Positions 1-8,703 of a DNA stretch of 64,000 nucleotides are shown here, one piece after another. Under the pieces are notes generated by a model. The model searched no databases and was not told the origin of the DNA. It worked only from the letters and a program-made list of their open reading frames with translations. A program made the translations under genes and the position numbers. The stretch is from Verrucomicrobiales bacterium (GTDB taxonomy: Bacteria > Verrucomicrobiota > Verrucomicrobiia > Limisphaerales > UBA9464): positions 1-64,000 of the forward strand of contig JAIYBC010000067.1 in NCBI GenBank assembly GCA_027488845.1, given 5' to 3'. Numbering within the stretch: position 1 is the first letter of the stretch; each line of letters begins with the position of its first letter.

Positions 1-347
1 ACCGATTGGGGTGTTTTGCTGCAATGAAGCGGCAGTCACCAAACTGTTTACATTGTTCAACGATTTCGGCGTAAGTCGCTCGCAATCAACGTAACTGTCT
101 TCACTTCATTGGTAGACGCTGGCCAAGTCCAAGGACCGGAACTGAGCCGAAATCGGCCGAACGGGACGAAGGCGGACCTCACGCAAAACCGCCAAGACGC
201 AAACCGGGATCTGATTTCGGTCCTGCGGTCCGAGCCGGAGCTCTTCCGACTCGACCCGGACCCGAAACCCACCCGACTTCCACGTTCCAGCCGTCTCCGT
301 GTGCCGGCCTGCAGGTTCCGCGGAACCGATCCGGTCCGGGCCCCGGA
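1..347. other. intergenic stretch at window edge, no supported gene
   Basis: This stretch lies downstream of the leftward DUF4337 gene. The first 110 bases are AT-richer than the rest of the window, which would suit a promoter region, but I find no convincing -35/-10 pair. A perfect palindrome, ggttccgcggaacc, sits at 314-327. A hairpin with gatccgg/ccggatc arms spans 328-349 and overlaps the DUF4337 stop codon, so it may help end that transcript, although no T-run follows it. Short open frames here have the arginine- and proline-rich composition of shadow ORFs in GC-rich DNA, and I do not accept them as genes. Confidence 0.5.
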
Positions 348-1190
348 TCAGACCTGGAGATAGACGTAGATCGCGAAGGCGATCGCGGCGACGCCGGCCA
401 CCGCGGCGACGGACCACAGGAAGTTCCGCTTCTGCGTGGCGATGGCGAAGGTCGCGATGATCACCGCGGCCTGGGCCGAGAGCATCCCAAGGAAGAACTT
501 CCCGCTGCGGCTGCGATGGCGCTCCGCGGCCAGGTTCACCTTGCGCACCTGGAGCTCGAGCAACTGGGCGACCACCTGGTTGAGACGGGCCTCGGATTCG
601 TAGCGGGCGGCGTTGATCCGCATCCGGGTGCCGGCGAAGTCCCGGGCCGCGTCGCGATCGCCCTTGGGCAGTTCCTTTTCCATCCGGTCCAAATCCCGCA
701 ACAACGGGCTGCTCGCCACCTCGAAGGCCTCGGCGACCTCCCGGGCCGACTTCAACGACGACTGGATGACCGGCTCGGGGACGGAACGGACGAGGGTGGC
801 GACCTCCGACTCCGGCTTCTGCGCCTCCGCGGCGTCCAGCGCGGACTGCACGGCGGGGTCCAGACGCAGCTCCGGCGGAACCGGCAGCTTGGCCAGCAAC
901 GCGGCGTCGGTCGGCCGGACTTCCCCGATCGCCTGCAACAGCTCCAGGGAGTTCTTCTGCATGGCGCCGCGCAGCTTCTTCGCCTGGAAGTAGCCCCATT
1001 GGTCGCCGGCCTTGGATTGGATCTGGGCGCCGAGCGCGCGTTCGTACTGCGCCCGGGTCATCTCGCTCGAGGCCAGACCCGCGAGGAGCGTCGCCACCAC
1101 GGTCATCACCACCGGGGTGACGGTGAGGATCTTTCCCCATCGGGTCTGGGGCAGTTCGCGTTTGAGTTCCTCCGGGATGGCGGTCTTCAC
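348..1190 (-). CDS. DUF4337-like membrane protein
   Basis: This 280-residue inner-membrane protein starts at GTG. A hydrophobic segment at about residues 20-40 is followed by a long, mostly helical, charged central region of about 170 residues. Two further membrane segments lie at about 218-240 and 252-277, so most of the protein should form one soluble helical domain between TM1 and TM2. The stretch just after TM1 (ASSEMTRAQYERALGAQIQS, then a DQWGYFQAKKLRG block) resembles the DUF4337 family, whose members carry a DQWxYYQAK motif after the first helix. The function of that family is unknown. The gene stands alone, facing away from the LarA pair. I saw no Shine-Dalgarno before the GTG, so the start is less certain than the family call. 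Confidence 0.72.
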   Translation of the reverse strand: MKTAIPEELKRELPQTRWGKILTVTPVVMTVVATLLAGLASSEMTRAQYERALGAQIQSKAGDQWGYFQAKKLRGAMQKNSLELLQAIGEVRPTDAALLAKLPVPPELRLDPAVQSALDAAEAQKPESEVATLVRSVPEPVIQSSLKSAREVAEAFEVASSPLLRDLDRMEKELPKGDRDAARDFAGTRMRINAARYESEARLNQVVAQLLELQVRKVNLAAERHRSRSGKFFLGMLSAQAAVIIATFAIATQKRNFLWSVAAVAGVAAIAFAIYVYLQV

Positions 1191-1311
1191 CCGCGAAGGC
1201 TACGGCACCGACGACACGTCCTGCAATCCGAGCGAAGCGCGAAACCGGCATACCGCGAGCGAGCTTGCCGCTGGCCTGCGGAGAGGACCGGAGGTTGACT
1301 CCGAGGCACCG

Positions 1312-2589
1312 ATGATCGTCGAACTCGCCTACGGCTCAGGAACCCTCCCGGTCGAACTCCCGGAGGCGAGGACCACGGTGATCCGCCCGACGGACCACCC
1401 CGGCCTGGCCGACGAACGGCATGCGCTGTTGGAGTCGCTGCGCAACCCCATCGGGACCCGGCCGCTCTCGGAATGGATCCGGCCCGGGGCCCGCATCTGC
1501 ATCCTCTTCACCGACATCACCCGCGCCACCCCGAACGAACGCATCATCCCGTGGCTGCTGGAGCACCTGGAGTCGCTGGGAGTGCGGGATGAACAGATCA
1601 CCTTGCTGAACCAGCTCGGCACGCATCGTCCGAACACGCCCGGGGAGCTCCGGACCCTGCTCACCGACGCGGTGTTCGACCGGTATCGCGTGCTCAACCA
1701 CGAACCCTATTCGCGCGAGGCCTGCACCGGCTTCGGAGTGACCCGGACCGGGGCGCCGGTGCTGTTGAACCGCGAGTGCGCCGAGGCGGACGTCCGGATC
1801 GTCACCGGCTTCATCGAGCCGCACTTCTTCGCCGGCTTCAGCGGCGGCCCCAAGGGCATCATGCCCGGGGTGGCCCACGTCGACACCGTCCAGAGCAACC
1901 ACGGCGAACACCACATCGGACATGCGAACGCCACCTTTGGCGTCTGCGAGGGGAATCCGCTCTGGGAGGAACTGCTCGAGATCGCGCTGCGCGTCGGACC
2001 GAGCTTCCTGCTGAACGTGAGCCTGAATCCAAGCCGACGGATCACCGGCCTCTTCGCCGGCGACCTCCGTTTGGCCCACGCGGCCGGACGCCGTTTCGTC
2101 CGGGAGTCGGCCATGCAGGCGGTCGACGGGGAGTTCGACGTGGTGGTCACGACCAACTCGGGATACCCGCTAGACCAGAACCTGTATCAGGGCGTCAAGG
2201 GTTTGGCCGCCGCGGGTCGGATCGCGCGGCCGGGCGGACTGGTCCTGCTCGCCGCCGAATGCCGCGAAGGCGTCCCCTCGGGAAGTCCCTACGACCAACT
2301 TCTTCGGGAAGGCCGGGACATGGAGGAGGTGCTCGCACTGCTCGCCACGCCGGGATTCTCACGTCCCGAACAGTGGCAGGCGCAGATCCAGGGAGTGCTG
2401 CAGCGACGTCTGCGCGTCCGCGTGAAGTCCGACATCCCCGATGCGGTCCTGCGCGCGGCCCACCTCGAGCCGTGCCACGACATCGCGGCCGCCGTCGTCG
2501 AGGAGCTCCGCCGACGGGGTCCGGAGGCCCGGGTCGCGGTTCTGCCGCAGGGCCCCCTGACGATTCCCTACGCCCGTCAGCGGACCTGA
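1312..2589 (+). CDS. LarA-family nickel-dependent racemase/epimerase (paralogue 1)
   Basis: At 425 residues this matches the usual LarA length. LarA enzymes racemise or epimerise 2-hydroxy acids using a nickel-pincer nucleotide bound to a lysine. The key positions keep the spacing known from Lactiplantibacillus LarA: D68/R71 in DITRATP, H105 in GTHRP, H171, K181 in FSGGPKG (the cofactor lysine, 10 residues after the histidine), H197 (the nickel ligand, 16 after the lysine) and K296 in QNLYQGVKG. The ATG at 1312 is preceded by GAGG five bases upstream, which favours it over upstream in-frame starts. A second paralogue follows after 71 nt on the same strand. Substrate is not deducible; no larB, larC or larE maturation gene is in the window. 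Family confidence is high, substrate unknown. Confidence 0.88.
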   Translation: MIVELAYGSGTLPVELPEARTTVIRPTDHPGLADERHALLESLRNPIGTRPLSEWIRPGARICILFTDITRATPNERIIPWLLEHLESLGVRDEQITLLNQLGTHRPNTPGELRTLLTDAVFDRYRVLNHEPYSREACTGFGVTRTGAPVLLNRECAEADVRIVTGFIEPHFFAGFSGGPKGIMPGVAHVDTVQSNHGEHHIGHANATFGVCEGNPLWEELLEIALRVGPSFLLNVSLNPSRRITGLFAGDLRLAHAAGRRFVRESAMQAVDGEFDVVVTTNSGYPLDQNLYQGVKGLAAAGRIARPGGLVLLAAECREGVPSGSPYDQLLREGRDMEEVLALLATPGFSRPEQWQAQIQGVLQRRLRVRVKSDIPDAVLRAAHLEPCHDIAAAVVEELRRRGPEARVAVLPQGPLTIPYARQRT

Positions 2590-2660
2590 CTCCGGCCCGG
2601 CGCGCCGACATCCGGGTGTCGACACGTTCCCTCCCCGGTCCCAAGCTCGCGCGACATCCG

Positions 2661-3929
2661 ATGCCACCCGTCATGCTGTCCGAATCCGAGGTCCAGGAGA
2701 TTGTCGCAAGGCAGTGCCCCACCGATTCCTACCGGGGTCGGAAGGTCCTGCTGATCATCCCCGACGGGACGCGGACGGCGCCGATCGGCCTGATGTTCCG
2801 GACGTTGTTCGAACAGATCGGATCCGTCGTCGCCCACTTCGACATCCTCATCGCCTTGGGAACCCATCCGCCGATGTCGGAGGAGGCCATCTGCGGGCGG
2901 CTGGAGATCACGGCGGAGGAGCGGGCGGGGCGCTACGCCTCGGTCCGGTTCTTCAACCACGAGTGGGACAACCCGGCGGCGCTCCACACCCTCGGCGTGA
3001 TCCCGGCGGAGGAGATCCGGCAGCTTTCCGAAGGCCTGTTCGCGATGGACGTGCCGGTCTCGGTGAACCGCCGCGTGCTCGAATGCGACCAGATCATCAT
3101 CGTGGGTCCGGTGTTCCCGCACGAGGTGGTGGGGTTCAGCGGCGGCAACAAGTACCTGTTCCCCGGCGTGAGCGGACCGGAGATCCTCAACTTCTTCCAT
3201 TGGCTGGGAGCGGTGATCACCACCATGGGCGTGATCGGGCACAAGTGGACTCCGGTGCGGAAGGTGGTCGACCGGGCCGGCTCGATGGTGCCGGTTCCCA
3301 AGCTCTGCTTCGCCCTCGTTGTCCAGCCGGGCGGCGGACTTCGCGGACTCTTCTCAGGCACCCCGGAGGAGGCCTGGACCGCCGCAGCGGACCTCTCGGC
3401 CCAGACACACATCGAGTGGAAGGACCACGACTTCCACACCATCCTGAGCTGCGCCCCGGCGATGTACGACGAGCTCTGGGTCGGCGCCAAGTGCATGTAC
3501 AAGCTCGAGCCGGTGCTGCGGCCCGGAGGCGAACTCATCATCTACGCCCCCCACCTCCACGAGATCAGCGTCGTGCACGGGCAGTTGATCCGTCAGGTCG
3601 GATACCATTGCCGCGACTACTTCCTGCGCCAGTGGGACCGCTTCAAGCACCTGCCTTGGGGCACCCTCGCCCACAGCACCCATGTGTTCGGTCTCGGCAC
3701 CTTCGACGGCGAGGTCGAGACCCGACGCGCCCGGGTCACCTTGGCCACGGGCATCCCCGAGGAGGTCTGCCGGGAGATCAACCTCGGCTACCGGGACTGG
3801 CGTTCGATCGACGTGGAGTCGTTCCGGAACCGGGAAGCGGAGGGGATCCTGTACGTGCCGAAGGCGGGTGAGACGCTGTACCGGCTTCGTGAGCCGGCCG
3901 GCGCCGCGAATCCGGGCTCCGGACATTGA
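2661..3929 (+). CDS. LarA-family nickel-dependent racemase/epimerase (paralogue 2)
   Basis: This is a second LarA homologue of 422 residues, clearly diverged from its neighbour. It has the same catalytic frame: D35/R38 in PDGTRTAP, H69 in GTHPP, H154, K164 in FSGGNKYLFPG (10 after the histidine), H180 (16 after the lysine), and a lysine in LWVGAK at the place of the second catalytic lysine. Conservation of all these positions argues for an active enzyme rather than a relic. The C-terminal half differs strongly from paralogue 1, so the two probably handle different 2-hydroxy acids or sugar acids. The start is chosen at the first ATG of MPPVML; the ATG 12 nt later is possible. It probably shares a transcript with paralogue 1 and the genes that follow. 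Confidence 0.87.
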   Translation: MPPVMLSESEVQEIVARQCPTDSYRGRKVLLIIPDGTRTAPIGLMFRTLFEQIGSVVAHFDILIALGTHPPMSEEAICGRLEITAEERAGRYASVRFFNHEWDNPAALHTLGVIPAEEIRQLSEGLFAMDVPVSVNRRVLECDQIIIVGPVFPHEVVGFSGGNKYLFPGVSGPEILNFFHWLGAVITTMGVIGHKWTPVRKVVDRAGSMVPVPKLCFALVVQPGGGLRGLFSGTPEEAWTAAADLSAQTHIEWKDHDFHTILSCAPAMYDELWVGAKCMYKLEPVLRPGGELIIYAPHLHEISVVHGQLIRQVGYHCRDYFLRQWDRFKHLPWGTLAHSTHVFGLGTFDGEVETRRARVTLATGIPEEVCREINLGYRDWRSIDVESFRNREAEGILYVPKAGETLYRLREPAGAANPGSGH

Positions 3930-3979
3930 CAATCCTCAGGTCGGCCAAGGACTCTCCACCTCCTAGCCGACGAGCCGCC

Positions 3980-4717
3980 ATGTCCAAAAACGCATCGACG
4001 TTTCCCAACTTCAAGGAGGCGTACTGTGCCGCTCACGGGTGTTCCCCGGAGAGGTTTACCGGACATCTGCTCTGCCGCTCGGTTCCGCCCCATTTCCGCC
4101 TCTTGGCGGCTCTCACCTATCGGCTGAATCCGTCCCTGTTCGTCGCCGAGATCGACGTCATCTCCCAGATGGGCCGTGCCGCCTCGGGACGTGAAATCGG
4201 TTCGGCCGTCTCGGATCTCGACGGCTTGCGAAGGGTGGAGCGCAGCTTCTGGCGGGGAATCGGATTGAGGGCCAACGGCGACCGCCTGCTCGATGCCTGG
4301 CAGGAGGTGAAGCCCCTGGTCGCGAGGCCCAACCCCACCGCGCCGCCCGACACGACCCTTCTGGCCCCGAGCCCGACCAACGCCGGGGCCGCCCCGGTTG
4401 CGGAACCGCATCGCGACCGCCCCGCGGTCCTGCAACGCAAACTCCGTCAACTTCACACCGAGATCACCTCGGGCCGGAACCTGTCCAGCGTGCTTTCCGA
4501 GATGGACATGACCGAGGCGGAACTGATGGAGACCCTCGAGAGGAACGCCGAGGGGAACGCGCCGATCGCCTGGCTCCACCGGCAGTTGAAGACCACCCAA
4601 AGGGTGGCCGAACTCGAAGCCGAGAACCGGGGACTCATGAAGATGCTGTCCCAGGCCGGCCTGCAGGGAGAATCGGCCGCATCGGGTCCAGGGCGGACTC
4701 CTCCGGCCCCACGCTGA
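3980..4717 (+). CDS. hypothetical protein with C-terminal coiled coil
   Basis: This 245-residue protein is not one I recognise by function. The N-terminal 100 residues look folded: they open with FKEAYCAAHGCSPERF and run through a region rich in aromatics and arginines. A proline/alanine-rich linker at about 112-145 follows. The C-terminal part (about 150-230) is helical and charged and ends in a probable coiled coil around VAELEAENRGLMKML. There is no signal peptide or membrane segment, so it is probably cytoplasmic. It begins 50 nt after the second LarA gene and ends 37 nt before the dehydrogenase, so it may be co-transcribed. The tail could mediate oligomerisation or DNA/RNA binding, but nothing in the sequence decides this. 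Confidence 0.65.
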   Translation: MSKNASTFPNFKEAYCAAHGCSPERFTGHLLCRSVPPHFRLLAALTYRLNPSLFVAEIDVISQMGRAASGREIGSAVSDLDGLRRVERSFWRGIGLRANGDRLLDAWQEVKPLVARPNPTAPPDTTLLAPSPTNAGAAPVAEPHRDRPAVLQRKLRQLHTEITSGRNLSSVLSEMDMTEAELMETLERNAEGNAPIAWLHRQLKTTQRVAELEAENRGLMKMLSQAGLQGESAASGPGRTPPAPR

Positions 4718-4754
4718 CCCCACGGTCCGCAGACCATCCACAAACCCCATTTCC

Positions 4755-5882
4755 ATGAGCAAAGTCATGCGTGTCGGCATCATCGGCGGCGGCCTCATGG
4801 GCCGCGAGGCCGCCAGCGCCTTCGGCCGTTGGTTCGTCCTGAACCAGTTTCCGGTCCGGGCCGAACTGGTCGCGGTCTGCGATCTCCAGGATTCCCTTCT
4901 GGATTGGTTCCGACATATCCCCGGCGTCCGTCTCCTCACCCGCAGCCACCAGGAGCTCCTCGCCTGCCCCGACGTGGATGTCGTCTACGTCGCGGTGCCC
5001 CACAACCTGCACGAGTCGATCTACCTCGACGTCCTTCGGGCCGGGAAGGATCTCCTCGCGGAGAAACCCTTCGGCATCGACCTCGCCGCAGCGCGCCGCA
5101 TCCGCACGGCCGTCCAGGAGTCCGGGCGTTTCGTCCGGTGCAGCTCCGAGTTCCCCTTCCTGCCAGGCCCCCAACGGGTGGTCCAATTCGTCAAGTCCGG
5201 CCGTCTGGGCAAGCCGCTCGAGGTGCGGTCCTGCTTCTGGCACGCCTCGGACCTCGACCCTTCCAAGCCCGTGAACTGGAAGCGGCAGGTCCGGACCTGT
5301 GGCGAGATCGGAGTGATGGGCGACCTCGGGATGCATGTCGTGCACCTGCCGTTCCGGCTCGGTTGGAACCCCGTCCGGGTCTACGCCCAGCTGCAGAAGA
5401 TCCATACGGAACGTCCGGATGGACGCGGAGGGGTGGCTCCCTGTGACACCTGGGACAACGCCATGCTCCACACCGAGGTGGTCATCGACGGCATGGAGAC
5501 GCCGATGCGCCTCGAGACGAAGCGTCTCGCACCGGGCGCGACCAACACCTGGTCGATCGAGGTGCTCGGGACCGACGGCGGCATCCGTTATTCCACCGCG
5601 GAACCCAAGACGCTCTGGGTCTTCGACCGCCAGAAGGAGCAATGGTGGAACCGCACGGAACTCGGCTTCCAGACCCCGTTCCCCACGATCACCGGAGGCA
5701 TCTTCGAGCCGGGATTCCCGGACTGCTTTCTGCAGATGTGGGCCTCCTACGCCGCGGAGCGCGCCGGCGTACTCGGTGAGAGGTTCGGATGCGTCACCCC
5801 GGACGAGGCCGTCCGCAGCCACGAACTCTTCGAGGCGGCCTTGGAATCCCATCGGACGCGGTCGGCGGTGGCCTTGTCCTGA
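4755..5882 (+). CDS. Gfo/Idh/MocA family oxidoreductase
   Basis: This is a cytoplasmic NAD(P)-dependent dehydrogenase of 375 residues. The Rossmann dinucleotide motif GIIGGGLMG is at residues 8-16. The family hallmark EKP is at 103-105 (LLAEKPFGIDL). The later MGDLGMHVVHLP motif carries the aspartate and histidine usual in sugar-acting members. Relatives oxidise inositol, hexoses, disaccharides (to 3-keto sugars) or UDP-sugars. No Tat signal is present, unlike the second family member near 44 kb. It lies downstream of two LarA-type enzymes on the same strand, which fits epimerisation plus oxidation of a sugar acid or polyol; this is inference from context. The reaction cannot be named from sequence. 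Confidence 0.88.
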   Translation: MSKVMRVGIIGGGLMGREAASAFGRWFVLNQFPVRAELVAVCDLQDSLLDWFRHIPGVRLLTRSHQELLACPDVDVVYVAVPHNLHESIYLDVLRAGKDLLAEKPFGIDLAAARRIRTAVQESGRFVRCSSEFPFLPGPQRVVQFVKSGRLGKPLEVRSCFWHASDLDPSKPVNWKRQVRTCGEIGVMGDLGMHVVHLPFRLGWNPVRVYAQLQKIHTERPDGRGGVAPCDTWDNAMLHTEVVIDGMETPMRLETKRLAPGATNTWSIEVLGTDGGIRYSTAEPKTLWVFDRQKEQWWNRTELGFQTPFPTITGGIFEPGFPDCFLQMWASYAAERAGVLGERFGCVTPDEAVRSHELFEAALESHRTRSAVALS

Positions 5883-5927
5883 GCGGACGGCCGAGGACCG
5901 GGATCCGGGCTCATCGGAATCGGCGTT

Positions 5928-7676
5928 TCAGCGAATCGCGGTGCCCGGAGCCGGAGGCAGGTCCCCCGCCAATTCCAGCTCGATTTCCCGGAGCTGGCCT
6001 TGATGGAGACCGACGACCGCGTTCCGCGCCCGATCTTGGAGGCGGTTCGCGCGCAGCACGCCGGCATACACCGCCCTCCATCTCGGTTCCTGGGTGGTCC
6101 AGTCGATCGGACGACCCTCCATGATCTCCATTGCCGGTTCCAGCTTCTGCTGCCGGAGAAGGATCAGCCCCAGGACCGCCACCGGCGCGACCATGTCGGG
6201 CTTCTTCGAGACCAGACTGCGCATCCGTCCTTCGGATTCGGACAGGTTCTCCCCGAGAAGGCCTTCGAGATAGGCCAGTTGGGTCTGGACCACCGGCTCA
6301 CCGCCAAGGACCCGTGACAGGGAGGCGTACACCGCACGCTCGATCCGGATCGCCTTCGAGGCTTCCCCGAAGCCGCGGGAGGGACGGGATCGGACCAGTC
6401 TCAGGAGTTGGGGAGCCGCGACCGCTTCCAGTCCGCTGCGGTTGAGGGCGGAGAGCCAGATGAGCACCGCCGTGTCCTGCTGCCCGATGCTCTCGGCGAA
6501 GTGGGCCAGCTCGACCAACACCTCCGGCCGCGCCTCGTTGCGCCGGGCGGCCTGGTCCAGCCTCTTGACCGCCCCCTCGAAGTCCCCCCGCCCCGCCGCC
6601 GCCAGGGCCCCGGCACAATCGGCCGCCAACAGATCCAAGGTCTGCAAGCCGACGGTCGAAAAGCGCTCCAAGTCATCCCATCGCCCAGTTTCCCCCAGCA
6701 ATTCCATCCAGGCGATGGCCATCGGACGGTTCGTGGAGACCATCTCCATGGGCAACAGCCTACCGGCTTCCGCATGGCATCGATGCTTCCGGAACCAGCC
6801 GACGAGTTCGAGTCGTTCGGAAACACCCAACGACCTTCCAGCCTCCCGATCCGCCACCGCTTCAATCCAGGTGGACTTCCTGTCGGGCTGGACCTGGATC
6901 CTGAGGTCCGCGAGCTGGAGCCGATCCGTCAGGCCGGTCTCGGGAAGGGTTTCCAGTTCCCGAAGCAGCCAGGACTGCTCCGTCTCCGGCAGACCTTCCA
7001 GCTGTCCCAACATCTTCAAGGCCTCCGTCCGAAGGGGTCCGGCTGTGGCCATGCGCTTCAGATGCTGGAACGCCTCCTCTCCCGCTCGCGGATCCCGCGT
7101 TTCCAGGAGAACCCGTGCCAAGGTCATCACCCTCTCGGGATCGTCCTTGGCCCCTTCCAACCCCAGGCGGGCCGCCGCGACCGCGTTCGGGTGGTCGCCA
7201 ATCAGGAGCAGTTGGTCGAGCAACAGCCATTGGAAGCGTCGGTCCCGGGGATTCGACCGGATCAGCTCTTGGATGACGGGCCCGGACTTGTCGAGACGCC
7301 CCAAGGACTGGGCCGCCTGGACATAACCCTGGAGATCCTCGTCCGTTGGATTGATCCGTGTGAACAGCTGCTCCCAATACGTGAGCGCCTCCGGGAGGCC
7401 GGCGACGGTGCAGAAGCGTGCTGTGAGCCGAAGGACGGCAGGTTCGGAGGGAGCCCGCCGCAGGGCGCTTTGGAGGAAGCGACCGGCGCCCGGAAGATCC
7501 CGGCTGGCCAAACGCTGCTCCCCGTTGGCGGCCAAACGCCGCGCCTGGGAGGACTTCCAGGAATCCAGCATCGGTTTGCGGAATGCAGCCAACGCAAATG
7601 CCAAGGCGAGAGCGAAGGGGATCCAATTGGGTGTCCACCAACGGTGGGACTTTGGAACGTCCTGGATACCCGACAC
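5928..7676 (-). CDS. membrane-anchored TPR-repeat protein
   Basis: This 582-residue protein has a short N-terminal cytoplasmic stretch and one membrane segment at about residues 18-32 (WIPFALALAFALAAF). A long helical region of degenerate tetratricopeptide repeats follows, clear in segments such as ANGEQRLASRDLPGAGRFL and in regularly spaced alanine/leucine pairs. TPR arrays mediate protein-protein contacts; with one N-terminal anchor, the repeats should face the periplasm. The start is GTG. The gene is convergent with the dehydrogenase (45 nt gap) and divergent from the PEP-CTERM-like gene. No enzymatic motif is visible and no partner is implied by its neighbours. Confidence 0.75.
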   Translation of the reverse strand: MSGIQDVPKSHRWWTPNWIPFALALAFALAAFRKPMLDSWKSSQARRLAANGEQRLASRDLPGAGRFLQSALRRAPSEPAVLRLTARFCTVAGLPEALTYWEQLFTRINPTDEDLQGYVQAAQSLGRLDKSGPVIQELIRSNPRDRRFQWLLLDQLLLIGDHPNAVAAARLGLEGAKDDPERVMTLARVLLETRDPRAGEEAFQHLKRMATAGPLRTEALKMLGQLEGLPETEQSWLLRELETLPETGLTDRLQLADLRIQVQPDRKSTWIEAVADREAGRSLGVSERLELVGWFRKHRCHAEAGRLLPMEMVSTNRPMAIAWMELLGETGRWDDLERFSTVGLQTLDLLAADCAGALAAAGRGDFEGAVKRLDQAARRNEARPEVLVELAHFAESIGQQDTAVLIWLSALNRSGLEAVAAPQLLRLVRSRPSRGFGEASKAIRIERAVYASLSRVLGGEPVVQTQLAYLEGLLGENLSESEGRMRSLVSKKPDMVAPVAVLGLILLRQQKLEPAMEIMEGRPIDWTTQEPRWRAVYAGVLRANRLQDRARNAVVGLHQGQLREIELELAGDLPPAPGTAIR

Positions 7677-7722
7677 CGGATCAGTCTCAACGAATCCGCC
7701 CCCTTGGAAACAATGGAAATCG

Positions 7723-7751
7723 TTGGGAATGAGACCTAAACCGAGTATTCT
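7723..7751 (+). promoter_or_regulatory. candidate sigma-70-type promoter for the PEP-CTERM-like gene
   Basis: TTGGGA at 7723-7728 and TATTCT at 7746-7751 are separated by exactly 17 nt in a locally AT-rich stretch. They point rightward into the PEP-CTERM-like gene at 7819 and would give a leader of about 60 nt. This is a sequence match only. Confidence 0.45.
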
Positions 7752-7818
7752 CTACCGTGTTGGCTGCATTTGATACAGCCTCTCGGGATCTGGAGGCGCC
7801 GTTGGTCCTCGATTGTTG

Positions 7819-8703
7819 ATGTCGATTTCCCGCCCCAATTTCTTGAGGTTGTCGCAGGGGGTGGCGCTGGCCGCCGCCCTGTCCGCCCCTGCCTTGGCGC
7901 AGATCTCGATCACGAGCTCAACCTTCTCGTACACCAACAACTTCAACTCGCTGGCCGCCTCGGGAACGCCGACCTGGACCGACAACACAACCATGGCGGG
8001 ATGGTATGCGGCGCGCAACGCCAGCTCGGTCAACACGCCCTTCACCAGCTACACGGCCAACGATGGTTCCTCGGCCACCGGCGCCCTCTACAGCTATGGC
8101 AACACCAGCGACCGGGCGCTGGGCAGCATTGCGGACATCTCGGGGGCCACGACCGTCGCCTACGGCGTCCGGTTGCGAAACAACACCGGCGCGACGCTCA
8201 CCCGGCTCTCCATCGGCTTCACCGGTGAGCAATGGCGACGGGCCGGGGGAGGTGCGAGTGCGAACCACACCCTGGCCGTCTCCTATCGCATCTCCAGCAC
8301 GGTCACGACCCCGGATCCCGTCGGTTCCTTGGCTTGGACCACCGTCGGCACCTTGACCTTCAACACCCCACAGGACTCCAGGTCGGGAGGCGGCGCCGCG
8401 TTGGACGGAAACAACGTGGCCAACCGGGTCGAGCTCTTCACCGCCAACATCTCCATCAGCCTTCCCAACAACTCCGAGATCTTCATCCGATGGGTCGATG
8501 CCGCGAATTCCGGTAGCGACCACGGTGTCGCCATCGACGACGTCCGGATTTATGTGCCCGAGGCGGGCGTAGTTGGCCCATTGACATTGGTCGCGTTCGC
8601 CGCCGGACACGCCTGGCTGAAACGGCGGCGGGTCAACCGGAGGTCGGCGGCGGCGACAGGGGCAGCACCAGTTGACGTCCCCCGGACTCCCGCAGACCGC
8701 TGA
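7819..8703 (+). CDS. PEP-CTERM-like surface/exported protein
   Basis: This 294-residue protein has a signal peptide (hydrophobic core VALAAALSAPALA, cleavage before QISITSS). Its mature region is rich in Ser, Thr, Asn and Gly, typical of beta-sandwich surface proteins. A sorting-type tail is present: a VPEAG motif near residue 248, a hydrophobic stretch (GPLTLVAFAAGHAWL) and a KRRR cluster. This resembles the PEP-CTERM signal processed by exosortase, although the third residue of the motif is A rather than P. About 20 residues of Ala/Pro/Arg-rich tail follow the basic cluster, which is unusual, and they lie antisense to the end of dinB. The ATG at 7819 is preferred over two TTG codons just upstream. 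Role unknown; probably extracellular matrix or surface. Confidence 0.75.
   Translation: MSISRPNFLRLSQGVALAAALSAPALAQISITSSTFSYTNNFNSLAASGTPTWTDNTTMAGWYAARNASSVNTPFTSYTANDGSSATGALYSYGNTSDRALGSIADISGATTVAYGVRLRNNTGATLTRLSIGFTGEQWRRAGGGASANHTLAVSYRISSTVTTPDPVGSLAWTTVGTLTFNTPQDSRSGGGAALDGNNVANRVELFTANISISLPNNSEIFIRWVDAANSGSDHGVAIDDVRIYVPEAGVVGPLTLVAFAAGHAWLKRRRVNRRSAAATGAAPVDVPRTPADR

Noticed and set aside
106-1251. Long minus-strand frame over DUF4337
   Set aside because: Arg/Gly/Pro-rich shadow of the DUF4337 gene in another frame.
7813-7818. TTG starts of the PEP-CTERM-like gene
   Set aside because: An ATG directly follows at 7819 and gives a better signal peptide start.
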